Below, in pieces: positions 1 through 13,422 of a DNA stretch of 64,000 nucleotides. The DNA lies in the NCBI GenBank assembly GCA_037893225.1, contig JAZGUH010000695.1:806001-870000 (forward strand), read 5' to 3'. Numbering within the stretch: the stretch's first letter is position 1; each line of letters opens with the position of its first letter. Source of the DNA: Hippasteria phrygiana. Lineage: Eukaryota; Echinodermata; Asteroidea; Valvatida; Goniasteridae. Made by a program: the position numbers and the translations under genes. The notes below the pieces were generated by a model that was not told the DNA's origin, did not search any database, and saw only the letters and a list, made by a program, of their open reading frames with translations.

Positions 1-462
1 CTAGGGAATTTGACAGGCATGGAGCAATAAATAGAAGGTAATATGCACACAGATGGTGGCCGGGAAGAAAATAAACATTGCGAGGTTTGAATTTTCTCCA
101 CAAGTGTTAACTCTAAGAAGCCGCCGATAATTGCAACATGTAGCGCCAGATCTAAGCTATCCATACATGTCAAAATTACTGAATTTGGTTTATATTTCAT
201 GCAATTATGAATGAGTAAAGCAAGTCATACCCCAGGGAATTTGACAGGCATGGAGCAATAAATAGACGGTAACATGTACACAGATGTTGGCCGGAAAGAA
301 AATAAACATTGCGAGGTTTGAATTTTCTCCACAAGTTTTAACTCTAAGAAGCCGCCGATAATTGCAACATGTAGCGCCAGATCTAAGCTATCCATACATG
401 TCACAATTACTGAATTTGGTTGATATTTCATGCAATTATGAATGAGTAAAGCAAGTCATACC

Positions 463-694
463 CTAGGGAATTTGACAGGCATGGAGCAATAAATAGAAGG
501 TAATATGCACACAGATGTTGGCCGGAAAGAAAATAAACATTGCGAGGTTTGAATTTTCTCCACAAGTTTTAACTCTAAGAAGCCGCCGATAATTGCAACA
601 TGTAGCGCCAGATCTAAGCTATCCATACATGTCAAAATTACTGAATTTGGTTGATATTTCATGCAATTATGAATGAGTAAAGCAAGTCCATACC
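463..694. repeat. Reference class E monomer (232-bp form)
   Basis: Example of class E: A36, T42 and C46 (gaaggtaatatgcacac), T56 and A64. This copy is 232 bp because of the extra C near its 3' end (agtccatacc), and it is followed by a class A monomer, the usual linkage. Sub-forms carry A18 (gacaggaatgg), A157 (GATATC), A209 (ttataaatg) or T125 (ccgctgat), and these mark position within higher-order units. Confidence 0.9.
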
Positions 695-925
695 CCAGGG
701 AATTTGACATGCATGGAGCAATAAATAGACGGTAACATGTACACAGATGTTGGCCGGAAAGAAAATAAACATTGCGAGGTTTGAATTTTCTCCACAAGTT
801 TGAACTCTAAGAAGCCGCCGATAATTGCAACATGTAGCGCCAGATCTAAGCTATCCATACATGTCAAAATTACTGAATTTGGTTGATATTTCATGCAATT
901 ATGAATGAGTAAAGCAAGTCATACC
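695..925. repeat. Reference class A monomer
   Basis: Example of class A: C2, T16 (gacatgcatgg, creating ATGCAT), C36, C42 and T46 (gacggtaacatgtacac). This copy also has G108 (agtttgaac). Class A monomers usually follow a 232-bp monomer. A sub-form keeps gacaggcatgg at 12-22, for example at 232, 1390 and 2316. The C36 change adds a sixth CpG, and T46 contributes to an extra ACATGT. Class A and class E together make up most of the array. Confidence 0.9.
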
Positions 926-3900
926 CCAGGGAATTTGACAGGCATGGAGCAATAAATAGAAGGTAATATGCACACAGATGTTGGCCGGAAAGAAAATAAA
1001 CATTGCGAGGTTTGAATTTTCTCCACAAGTTTTAACTCTAAGAAGCCGCCGATAATTGCAACATGTAGCGCCAGATCTAAGCTATCCATACATGTCAAAA
1101 TTACTGAATTTGGTTGATATTTCATGCAATTATAAATGAGTAAAGCAAGTCCATACCCCAGGGAATTTGACATGCATGGAGCAATAAATAGACGGTAACA
1201 TGTACACAGATGTTGGCCGGAAAGAAAATAAACATTGCGAGGTTTGAATTTTCTCCACAAGTTTTAACTCTAAGAAGCCGCCGATAATTGCAACATGTAG
1301 CGCCAGATCTAAGCTATCCATACATGTCAAAATTACTGAATTTGGTTGATATTTCATGCAATTATGAATGAGTAAAGCAAGTCCATACCCCAGGGAATTT
1401 GACAGGCATGGAGCAATAAATAGACGGTAACATGTACACAGATGTTGGCCGGAAAGAAAATAAACATTGCGAGGTTTGAATTTTCTCCACAAGTTTTAAC
1501 TCTAAGAAGCCGCCGATAATTGCAACATGTAGCGCCAGATCTAAGCTATCCATACATGTCAAAATTACTGAATTTGGTTGATATTTCATGCAATTATGAA
1601 TGAGTAAAGCAAGTCATACCCTAGGGAATTTGACAGGAATGGAGCAATAAATAGAAGGTAATATGCACACAGATGTTGGCCGGAAAGAAAATAAACATTG
1701 CGAGGTTTGAATTTTCTCCACAAGTTTTAACTCTAAGAAGCCGCCGATAATTGCAACATGTAGCGCCAGATCTAAGCTATTTATACATGTCACAATTACT
1801 GAATTTGGTTGATATTTCATGCAATTATGAATGAGTAAAGCAAGTCATACCCTAGGGAATTTGACAGGCATGGAGCAATAAATAGAAGGTAATATGCACA
1901 CAGATGTTGGCCGGAAAGAAAATAAACATTGCGAGGTTTGAATTTTCTCCACAAGTTTTAACTCTAAGAAGCCGCCGATAATTGCAACATGTAGCGCCAG
2001 ATCTAAGATATCCATACATGTCAAAATTACTGAATTTGGTTGATATTTCATGCAATTATAAATGAGTAAAGCAAGTCCATACCCCAGGGAATTTGACATG
2101 CATGGAGCAATAAATAGACGGTAACATGTACACAGATGTTGGCCGGAAAGAAAATAAACATTGCGAGGTTTGAATTTTCTCCACAAGTTTTAACTCTAAG
2201 AAGCCGCCGATAATTGCAACATGTAGCGCCAGATCTAAGCTATCCATACATGTCAAAATTACTGAATTTGGTTGATATTTCATGCAATTATGAATGAGTA
2301 AAGCAAGTCCATACCCCAGGGAATTTGACAGGCATGGAGCAATAAATAGACGGTAACATGTACACAGATGTTGGCCGGAAAGAAAATAAACATTGCGAGG
2401 TTTGAATTTTCTCCACAAGTTTTAACTCTAAGAAGCCGCCGATAATTGCAACATGTAGCGCCAGATCTAAGCTATCCATACATGTCAAAATTACTGAATT
2501 TGGTTGATATTTCATGCAATTATGAATGAGTAAAGCAAGTCATACCCTAGGGAATTTGACAGGAATGGAGCAATAAATAGAAGGTAATATGCACACAGAT
2601 GTTGGCCGGAAAGAAAATAAACATTGCGAGGTTTGAATTTTCTCCACAAGTTTTAACTCTAAGAAGCCGCCGATAATTGCAACATGTAGCGCCAGATCTA
2701 AGCTATCCATACATGTCACAATTACTGAATTTGGTTGATATTTCATGCAATTATGAATGAGTAAAGCAAGTCATACCCTAGGGAATTTGACAGGCATGGA
2801 GCAATAAATAGAAGGTAATATGCACACAGATGTTGGCCGGAAAGAAAATAAACATTGCGAGGTTTGAATTTTCTCCACAAGTTTTAACTCTAAGAAGCCG
2901 CCGATAATTGCAACATGTAGCGCCAGATCTAAGCTATCCATACATGTCAAAATTACTGAATTTGGTTGATATTTCATGCAATTATGAATGAGTAAAGCAA
3001 GTCCATACCCCAGGGAATTTGACATGCATGGAGCAATAAATAGACGGTAACATGTACACAGATGTTGGCCGGAAAGAAAATAAACATTGCGAGGTTTGAA
3101 TTTTCTCCACAAGTTTGAACTCTAAGAAGCCGCCGATAATTGCAACATGTAGCGCCAGATCTAAGCTATCCATACATGTCAAAATTACTGAATTTGGTTG
3201 ATATTTCATGCAATTATGAATGAGTAAAGCAAGTCATACCCCAGGGAATTTGACAGGCATGGAGCAATAAATAGAAGGTAATATGCACACAGATGTTGGC
3301 CGGAAAGAAAATAAACATTGCGAGGTTTGAATTTTCTCCACAAGTTTTAACTCTAAGAAGCCGCCGATAATTGCAACATGTAGCGCCAGATCTAAGCTAT
3401 CCATACATGTCAAAATTACTGAATTTGGTTGATATTTCATGCAATTATGAATGAGTAAAGCAAGTCCATACCCCAGGGAATTTGACAGGCATGGAGCAAT
3501 AAATAGAAGGTAATATGCACACAGATGTTGGCCGGAAAGAAAATAAACATTGCGAGGTTTGAATTTTCTCCACAAGTTTTAACTCTAAGAAGCCGCCGAT
3601 AATTGCAACATGTAGCGCCAGATCTAAGCTATCCATACATGTCAAAATTACTGAATTTGGTTGATATTTCATGCAATTATGAATGAGTAAAGCAAGTCAT
3701 ACCCTAGGGAATTTGACAGGCATGGAGCAATAAATAGAAGGTAATATGCACACAGATGTTGGCCGGAAAGAAAATAAACATTGCGAGGTTTGAATTTTTC
3801 CCACAAGTTTTAACTCGAAGAAGCCGCCGATAATTGCAACATGTAGCGCCAGATCTAAGCTATCCATACATGTCACAATTACTGAATTTGGTTGATATTT

Positions 3901-4165
3901 CATGCAATTATGAATGAGTAAAGCAAGTCATACCCTAGGGAATTTGACAGGCATGGAGCAATAAATAGAAGGTAATATGCACACAGATGGTGGCCGGGAA
4001 GAAAATAAACATTGCGAGGTTTGAATTTTCTCCACAAGTGTTAACTCTAAGAAGCCGCCGATAATTGCAACATGTAGCGCCAGATCTAAGCTATCCATAC
4101 ATGTCAAAATTACTGAATTTGGTTGATATTTCATGCAATTATGAATGAGTAAAGCAAGTCATACC

Positions 4166-4396
4166 CTAGGGAATTTGACAGGCATGGAGCAATAAATAGA
4201 AGGTAATATGCACACAGATGGTGGCCGGGAAGAAAATAAACATTGCGAGGTTTGAATTTTCTCCACAAGTGTTAACTCTAAGAAGCCGCCGATAATTGCA
4301 ACATGTAGCGCCAGATCTAAGCTATCCATACATGTCAAAATTACTGAATTTGGTTTATATTTCATGCAATTATGAATGAGTAAAGCAAGTCATACC
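4166..4396. repeat. Reference class G monomer (unit delimiter)
   Basis: Example of class G: T2, G at offset 56 (gatggtggcc), G at 64 (ccgggaag), gtgttaac at 104-111 giving the palindrome GTTAAC at 106-111, and T at 191 (ggtttatatt). It is 231 bp. Class G also starts at 1, 3935, 8332, 13423, 16663, 19903, 24068, 28468, 31243, 37721, 39803, 41190, 42577, 44659, 46509, 47434, 48128, 50210, 52060, 52985, 55067, 57149, 58999 and 63164. The copies at 3935 and 24068 have G191 instead of T191. Features shared by all classes are visible here: AATAAA at offsets 26-31 and 70-75, AGATCT at 148-153, and five CpGs confined to offsets 61-145. Confidence 0.93.
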
Positions 4397-7300
4397 CCAG
4401 GGAATTTGACAGGCATGGAGCAATAAATAGACGGTAACATGTACACAGATGTTGGCCGGAAAGAAAATAAACATTGCGAGGTTTGAATTTTCTCCACAAG
4501 TTTTAACTCTAAGAAGCCGCCGATAATTGCAACATGTAGCGCCAGATCTAAGCTATCCATACATGTCACAATTACTGAATTTGGTTGATATTTCATGCAA
4601 TTATGAATGAGTAAAGCAAGTCATACCCTAGGGAATTTGACAGGCATGGAGCAATAAATAGAAGGTAATATGCACACAGATGTTGGCCGGAAAGAAAATA
4701 AACATTGCGAGGTTTGAATTTTCTCCACAAGTTTTAACTCTAAGAAGCCGCCGATAATTGCAACATGTAGCGCCAGATCTAAGCTATCCATACATGTCAA
4801 AATTACTGAATTTGGTTGATATTTCATGCAATTATGAATGAGTAAAGCAAGTCCATACCCCAGGGAATTTGACATGCATGGAGCAATAAATAGACGGTAA
4901 CATGTACACAGATGTTGGCCGGAAAGAAAATAAACATTGCGAGGTTTGAATTTTCTCCACAAGTTTGAACTCTAAGAAGCCGCCGATAATTGCAACATGT
5001 AGCGCCAGATCTAAGCTATCCATACATGTCAAAATTACTGAATTTGGTTGATATTTCATGCAATTATGAATGAGTAAAGCAAGTCATACCCCAGGGAATT
5101 TGACAGGCATGGAGCAATAAATAGAAGGTAATATGCACACAGATGTTGGCCGGAAAGAAAATAAACATTGCGAGGTTTGAATTTTCTCCACAAGTTTTAA
5201 CTCTAAGAAGCCGCCGATAATTGCAACATGTAGCGCCAGATCTAAGCTATCCATACATGTCAAAATTACTGAATTTGGTTGATATTTCATGCAATTATAA
5301 ATGAGTAAAGCAAGTCCATACCCCAGGGAATTTGACATGCATGGAGCAATAAATAGACGGTAACATGTACACAGATGTTGGCCGGAAAGAAAATAAACAT
5401 TGCGAGGTTTGAATTTTCTCCACAAGTTTTAACTCTAAGAAGCCGCCGATAATTGCAACATGTAGCGCCAGATCTAAGCTATCCATACATGTCAAAATTA
5501 CTGAATTTGGTTGATATTTCATGCAATTATGAATGAGTAAAGCAAGTCCATACCCCAGGGAATTTGACAGGCATGGAGCAATAAATAGACGGTAACATGT
5601 ACACAGATGTTGGCCGGAAAGAAAATAAACATTGCGAGGTTTGAATTTTCTCCACAAGTTTTAACTCTAAGAAGCCGCCGATAATTGCAACATGTAGCGC
5701 CAGATCTAAGCTATCCATACATGTCAAAATTACTGAATTTGGTTGATATTTCATGCAATTATGAATGAGTAAAGCAAGTCATACCCTAGGGAATTTGACA
5801 GGAATGGAGCAATAAATAGAAGGTAATATGCACACAGATGTTGGCCGGAAAGAAAATAAACATTGCGAGGTTTGAATTTTCTCCACAAGTTTTAACTCTA
5901 AGAAGCCGCCGATAATTGCAACATGTAGCGCCAGATCTAAGCTATTTATACATGTCACAATTACTGAATTTGGTTGATATTTCATGCAATTATGAATGAG
6001 TAAAGCAAGTCATACCCTAGGGAATTTGACAGGCATGGAGCAATAAATAGAAGGTAATATGCACACAGATGTTGGCCGGAAAGAAAATAAACATTGCGAG
6101 GTTTGAATTTTCTCCACAAGTTTTAACTCTAAGAAGCCGCCGATAATTGCAACATGTAGCGCCAGATCTAAGATATCCATACATGTCAAAATTACTGAAT
6201 TTGGTTGATATTTCATGCAATTATAAATGAGTAAAGCAAGTCCATACCCCAGGGAATTTGACATGCATGGAGCAATAAATAGACGGTAACATGTACACAG
6301 ATGTTGGCCGGAAAGAAAATAAACATTGCGAGGTTTGAATTTTCTCCACAAGTTTTAACTCTAAGAAGCCGCCGATAATTGCAACATGTAGCGCCAGATC
6401 TAAGCTATCCATACATGTCAAAATTACTGAATTTGGTTGATATTTCATGCAATTATGAATGAGTAAAGCAAGTCCATACCCCAGGGAATTTGACAGGCAT
6501 GGAGCAATAAATAGACGGTAACATGTACACAGATGTTGGCCGGAAAGAAAATAAACATTGCGAGGTTTGAATTTTCTCCACAAGTTTTAACTCTAAGAAG
6601 CCGCCGATAATTGCAACATGTAGCGCCAGATCTAAGCTATCCATACATGTCAAAATTACTGAATTTGGTTGATATTTCATGCAATTATGAATGAGTAAAG
6701 CAAGTCATACCCTAGGGAATTTGACAGGAATGGAGCAATAAATAGAAGGTAATATGCACACAGATGTTGGCCGGAAAGAAAATAAACATTGCGAGGTTTG
6801 AATTTTCTCCACAAGTTTTAACTCTAAGAAGCCGCCGATAATTGCAACATGTAGCGCCAGATCTAAGCTATCCATACATGTCACAATTACTGAATTTGGT
6901 TGATATTTCATGCAATTATGAATGAGTAAAGCAAGTCATACCCTAGGGAATTTGACAGGCATGGAGCAATAAATAGAAGGTAATATGCACACAGATGTTG
7001 GCCGGAAAGAAAATAAACATTGCGAGGTTTGAATTTTCTCCACAAGTTTTAACTCTAAGAAGCCGCCGATAATTGCAACATGTAGCGCCAGATCTAAGCT
7101 ATCCATACATGTCAAAATTACTGAATTTGGTTGATATTTCATGCAATTATGAATGAGTAAAGCAAGTCCATACCCCAGGGAATTTGACATGCATGGAGCA
7201 ATAAATAGACGGTAACATGTACACAGATGTTGGCCGGAAAGAAAATAAACATTGCGAGGTTTGAATTTTCTCCACAAGTTTGAACTCTAAGAAGCCGCCG

Positions 7301-8331
7301 ATAATTGCAACATGTAGCGCCAGATCTAAGCTATCCATACATGTCAAAATTACTGAATTTGGTTGATATTTCATGCAATTATGAATGAGTAAAGCAAGTC
7401 ATACCCCAGGGAATTTGACAGGCATGGAGCAATAAATAGAAGGTAATATGCACACAGATGTTGGCCGGAAAGAAAATAAACATTGCGAGGTTTGAATTTT
7501 CTCCACAAGTTTTAACTCTAAGAAGCCGCCGATAATTGCAACATGTAGCGCCAGATCTAAGCTATCCATACATGTCAAAATTACTGAATTTGGTTGATAT
7601 TTCATGCAATTATGAATGAGTAAAGCAAGTCCATACCCCAGGGAATTTGACAGGCATGGAGCAATAAATAGAAGGTAATATGCACACAGATGTTGGCCGG
7701 AAAGAAAATAAACATTGCGAGGTTTGAATTTTCTCCACAAGTTTTAACTCTAAGAAGCCGCCGATAATTGCAACATGTAGCGCCAGATCTAAGCTATCCA
7801 TACATGTCAAAATTACTGAATTTGGTTGATATTTCATGCAATTATGAATGAGTAAAGCAAGTCATACCCTAGGGAATTTGACAGGCATGGAGCAATAAAT
7901 AGAAGGTAATATGCACACAGATGTTGGCCGGAAAGAAAATAAACATTGCGAGGTTTGAATTTTTCCCACAAGTTTTAACTCGAAGAAGCCGCCGATAATT
8001 GCAACATGTAGCGCCAGATCTAAGCTATCCATACATGTCAAAATTACTGAATTTGGTTGATATTTCATGCAATTATGAATGAGTAAAGCAAGTCCATACC
8101 CCAGGGAATTTGACATGCATGGAGCAATAAATAGACGGTAACATGTACACAGATGTTGGCCGGAAAGAAAATAAACATTGCGAGGTTTGAATTTTCTCCA
8201 CAAGTTTTAACTCTAAGAAGCCGCCGATAATTGCAACATGTAGCGCCAGATCTAAGCTATCCATACATGTCAAAATTACTGAATTTGGTTGATATTTCAT
8301 GCAATTATGAATGAGTAAAGCAAGTCATACC
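4166..8331. repeat. HOR unit 2, 18 monomers (4166 bp)
   Basis: Near-copy of unit 1, matching monomer for monomer at offset 4165, including TT161-162 at 5786, GATATC at 6172-6177 and the T96 C97 G114 monomer at 7869. It differs at its end. The monomer at 7869 is 232 bp and lacks C173, and it is followed by a class A monomer at 8101 where unit 1 has a G monomer. The one-base length difference is the extra C in 7869. Confidence 0.9.
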
Positions 8332-11300
8332 CTAGGGAATTTGACAGGCATGGAGCAATAAATAGAAGGTAATATGCACACAGATGGTGGCCGGGAAGAA
8401 AATAAACATTGCGAGGTTTGAATTTTCTCCACAAGTGTTAACTCTAAGAAGCCGCCGATAATTGCAACATGTAGCGCCAGATCTAAGCTATCCATACATG
8501 TCAAAATTACTGAATTTGGTTTATATTTCATGCAATTATGAATGAGTAAAGCAAGTCATACCCCAGGGAATTTGACAGGCATGGAGCAATAAATAGAAGG
8601 TAATATGCACACAGATGTTGGCCGGAAAGAAAATAAACATTGCGAGGTTTGAATTTTCTCCACAAGTTTTAACTCTAAGAAGCCGCCGATAATTGCAACA
8701 TGTAGCGCCAGATCTAAGCTATCCATACATGTCAAAATTACTGAATTTGGTTGATATTTCATGCAATTATCAATGAGTAAAGCAAGTCCATACCCCAGGG
8801 AATTTGACATGCATGGAGCAATAAATAGACGGTAACATGTACACAGATGTTGGCCGGAAAGAAAATAAACATTGCGAGGTTTGAATTTTCTCCACAAGTT
8901 TGAACTCTAAGAAGCCGCCGATAATTGCAACATGTAGCGCCAGATCTAAGCTATCCATACATGTCAAAATTACTGAATTTGGTTGATATTTCATGCAATT
9001 ATGAATGAGTAAAGCAAGTCATACCCCAGGGAATTTGACAGGCATGGAGCAATAAATAGAAGGTAATATGCACACAGATGTTGGCCGGAAAGAAAATAAA
9101 CATTGCGAGGTTTGAATTTTCTCCACAAGTTTTAACTCTAAGAAGCCGCCGATAATTGCAACATGTAGCGCCAGATCTAAGCTATCCATACATGTCAAAA
9201 TTACTGAATTTGGTTGATATTTCATGCAATTATAAATGAGTAAAGCAAGTCCATACCCCAGGGAATTTGACATGCATGGAGCAATAAATAGACGGTAACA
9301 TGTACACAGATGTTGGCCGGAAAGAAAATAAACATTGCGAGGTTTGAATTTTCTCCACAAGTTTTAACTCTAAGAAGCCGCCGATAATTGCAACATGTAG
9401 CGCCAGATCTAAGCTATCCATACATGTCAAAATTACTGAATTTGGTTGATATTTCATGCAATTATGAATGAGTAAAGCAAGTCATACCCTAGGGAATTTG
9501 ACAGGAATGGAGCAATAAATAGAAGGTAATATGCACACAGATGTTGGCCGGAAAGAAAATAAACATTGCGAGGTTTGAATTTTCTCCACAAGTTTTAACT
9601 CTAAGAAGCCGCCGATAATTGCAACATGTAGCGCCAGATCTAAGCTATTTATACATGTCACAATTACTGAATTTGGTTGATATTTCATGCAATTATGAAT
9701 GAGTAAAGCAAGTCATACCCTAGGGAATTTGACAGGCATGGAGCAATAAATAGAAGGTAATATGCACACAGATGTTGGCCGGAAAGAAAATAAACATTGC
9801 GAGGTTTGAATTTTCTCCACAAGTTTTAACTCTAAGAAGCCGCCGATAATTGCAACATGTAGCGCCAGATCTAAGCTATCCATACATGTCAAAATTACTG
9901 AATTTGGTTGATATTTCATGCAATTATGAATGAGTAAAGCAAGTCATACCCCAGGGAATTTGACAGGCATGGAGCAATAAATATAAGGTAATATGCACAC
10001 AGATGTTGGCCGGAAAGAAAATAAACATTGCGAGGTTTGAATTTTCTCCACAAGTTTTAACTCTAAGAAGCCGCCGATAATTGCAACATGTAGCGCCAGA
10101 TCTAAGATATCCATACATGTCAAAATTACTGAATTTGGTTGATATTTCATGCAATTATAAATGAGTAAAGCAAGTCCATACCCCAGGGAATTTGACATGC
10201 ATGGAGCAATAAATAGACGGTAACATGTACACAGATGTTGGCCGGAAAGAAAATAAACATTGCGAGGTTTGAATTTTCTCCACAAGTTTTAACTCTAAGA
10301 AGCCGCCGATAATTGCAACATGTAGCGCCAGATCTAAGCTATCCATACATGTCAAAATTACTGAATTTGGTTGATATTTCATGCAATTATAAATGAGTAA
10401 AGCAAGTCCATACCCCAGGGAATTTGACATGCATGGAGCAATAAATAGACGGTAACATGTACACAGATGTTGGCCGGAAAGAAAATAAACATTGCGAGGT
10501 TTGAATTTTCTCCACAAGTTTTAACTCTAAGAAGCCGCCGATAATTGCAACATGTAGCGCCAGATCTAAGCTATCCATACATGTCAAAATTACTGAATTT
10601 GGTTGATATTTCATGCAATTATGAATGAGTAAAGCAAGTCATACCCTAGGGAATTTGACAGGAATGGAGCAATAAATAGAAGGTAATATGCACACAGATG
10701 TTGGCCGGAAAGAAAATAAACATTGCGAGGTTTGAATTTTCTCCACAAGTTTTAACTCTAAGAAGCCGCCGATAATTGCAACATGTAGCGCCAGATCTAA
10801 GCTATTTATACATGTCACAATTACTGAATTTGGTTGATATTTCATGCAATTATGAATGAGTAAAGCAAGTCATACCCTAGGGAATTTGACAGGCATGGAG
10901 CAATAAATAGAAGGTAATATGCACACAGATGTTGGCCGGAAAGAAAATAAACATTGCGAGGTTTGAATTTTCTCCACAAGTTTTAACTCTAAGAAGCCGC
11001 CGATAATTGCAACATGTAGCGCCAGATCTAAGCTATCCATACATGTCAAAATTACTGAATTTGGTTGATATTTCATGCAATTATGAATGAGTAAAGCAAG
11101 TCATACCCCAGGGAATTTGACAGGCATGGAGCAATAAATATAAGGTAATATGCACACAGATGTTGGCCGGAAAGAAAATAAACATTGCGAGGTTTGAATT
11201 TTCTCCACAAGTTTTAACTCTAAGAAGCCGCCGATAATTGCAACATGTAGCGCCAGATCTAAGATATCCATACATGTCAAAATTACTGAATTTGGTTGAT

Positions 11301-13422
11301 ATTTCATGCAATTATAAATGAGTAAAGCAAGTCCATACCCCAGGGAATTTGACATGCATGGAGCAATAAATAGACGGTAACATGTACACAGATGTTGGCC
11401 GGAAAGAAAATAAACATTGCGAGGTTTGAATTTTCTCCACAAGTTTTAACTCTAAGAAGCCGCCGATAATTGCAACATGTAGCGCCAGATCTAAGCTATC
11501 CATACATGTCAAAATTACTGAATTTGGTTGATATTTCATGCAATTATGAATGAGTAAAGCAAGTCCATACCCCAGGGAATTTGACAGGCATGGAGCAATA
11601 AATAGACGGTAACATGTACACAGATGTTGGCCGGAAAGAAAATAAACATTGCGAGGTTTGAATTTTCTCCACAAGTTTTAACTCTAAGAAGCCGCCGATA
11701 ATTGCAACATGTAGCGCCAGATCTAAGCTATCCATACATGTCAAAATTACTGAATTTGGTTGATATTTCATGCAATTATGAATGAGTAAAGCAAGTCATA
11801 CCCTAGGGAATTTGACAGGAATGGAGCAATAAATAGAAGGTAATATGCACACAGATGTTGGCCGGAAAGAAAATAAACATTGCGAGGTTTGAATTTTCTC
11901 CACAAGTTTTAACTCTAAGAAGCCGCCGATAATTGCAACATGTAGCGCCAGATCTAAGCTATCCATACATGTCACAATTACTGAATTTGGTTGATATTTC
12001 ATGCAATTATGAATGAGTAAAGCAAGTCATACCCTAGGGAATTTGACAGGCATGGAGCAATAAATAGAAGGTAATATGCACACAGATGTTGGCCGGAAAG
12101 AAAATAAACATTGCGAGTTTTGAATTTTCTCCACAAGTTTTAACTCTAAGAAGCCGCCGATAATTGCAACATGTAGCGCCAGATCTAAGCTATCCATACA
12201 TGTCAAAATTACTGAATTTGGTTGATATTTCATGCAATTATGAATGAGTAAAGCAAGTCCATACCCCAGGGAATTTGACATGCATGGAGCAATAAATAGA
12301 CGGTAACATGTACACAGATGTTGGCCGGAAAGAAAATAAACATTGCGAGGTTTGAATTTTCTCCACAAGTTTGAACACTAAGAAGCCGCCGATAATTGCA
12401 ACATGTAGCGCCAGATCTAAGCTATCCATACATGTCAAAATTACTGAATTTGGTTGATATTTCATGCAATTATGAATGAGTAAAGCAAGTCATACCCCAG
12501 GGAATTTGACAGGCATGGAGCAATAAATAGAAGGTAATATGCACACAGATGTTGGCCGGAAAGAAAATAAACATTGCGAGGTTTGAATTTTCTCCACAAG
12601 TTTTAACTCTAAGAAGCCGCCGATAATTGCAACATGTAGCGCCAGATCTAAGCTATCCATACATGTCAAAATTACTGAATTTGGTTGATATTTCATGCAA
12701 TTATGAATGAGTAAAGCAAGTCCATACCCCAGGGAATTTGACAGGCATGGAGCAATAAATAGAAGGTAATATGCACACAGATGTTGGCCGGAAAGAAAAT
12801 AAACATTGCGAGGTTTGAATTTTCTCCACAAGTTTTAACTCTAAGAAGCCGCCGATAATTGCAACATGTAGCGCCAGATCTAAGCTATCCATACATGTCA
12901 AAATTACTGAATTTGGTTGATATTTCATGCAATTATGAATGAGTAAAGCAAGTCATACCCTAGGGAATTTGACAGGCATGGAGCAATAAATAGAAGGTAA
13001 TATGCACACAGATGTTGGCCGGAAAGAAAATAAACATTGCGAGGTTTGAATTTTTCCCACAAGTTTTAACTCGAAGAAGCCGCCGATAATTGCAACATGT
13101 AGCGCCAGATCTAAGCTATCCATACATGTCAAAATTACTGAATTTGGTTGATATTTCATGCAATTATGAATGAGTAAAGCAAGTCCATACCCCAGGGAAT
13201 TTGACATGCATGGAGCAATAAATAGACGGTAACATGTACACAGATGTTGGCCGGAAAGAAAATAAACATTGCGAGGTTTGAATTTTCTCCACAAGTTTTA
13301 ACTCTAAGAAGCCGCCGATAATTGCAACATGTAGCGCCAGATCTAAGCTATCCATACATGTCAAAATTACTGAATTTGGTTGATATTTCATGCAATTATG
13401 AATGAGTAAAGCAAGTCATACC
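8332..13422. repeat. HOR unit 3, 22 monomers (5091 bp)
   Basis: A longer relative of units 1 and 2. Its last part (11340-13422) matches 6249-8331 at offset 5091. The extra length comes from a tandem duplication of five monomers (9258-10414 and 10415-11571), offset by loss of one monomer elsewhere. Private single-base changes include C209 in 8563 (ttatcaatg), T85 in 12034 and A112 in 12266. Confidence 0.88.
9258..11571. repeat. Tandem duplication of a 5-monomer block (2 x 1157 bp)
   Basis: Blocks 9258-10414 and 10415-11571 match monomer for monomer. Both carry the T34 change (aaatataagg) in their fourth monomer (9951 and 11108), which I see nowhere else, and GATATC in that same monomer (10106-10111 and 11263-11268). 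The last monomers differ at offset 209 (A in 10183, G in 11340), so the exchange point probably lies in or near that monomer. Confidence 0.88.

Larger units (their letters stand above)
1..4165. repeat. HOR unit 1, 18 monomers (4165 bp)
   Basis: Runs from the G monomer at 1 to the next canonical G at 4166. The class order is G A E A E A A E E A A E E A E E E G, with seven 232-bp monomers. The last monomer (3935) is a second G copy with G191, so this unit ends in two consecutive G monomers. Markers include TT161-162 with C173 at 1621, GATATC at 2007-2012, and the T96 C97 G114 monomer at 3704. The next unit repeats it at an offset of 4165 over most of its length. Confidence 0.9.

Noticed and set aside
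200..230. Hairpin TTCAT-gcaatt-ATGAA near the 3' end of the monomer
   Set aside because: Only five base pairs, A/T-rich, and broken in A209 copies. Similar short dyads are expected by chance in AT-rich DNA.
232..462. tRNA T-arm or Pol III B-box-like GGTTTGAATT at offsets 84-93
   Set aside because: Key bases of the B box are absent, a plausible A box (near offset 57) would be too close, and no acceptor stem or anticodon arm can be drawn. No tRNA or tRNA-derived SINE is supported.
1852..2055. Second reverse-strand frame (67-79 codons) in the GATATC monomers
   Set aside because: It is open only because A157 removes a stop codon in that frame. A single-base by-product, not a gene.
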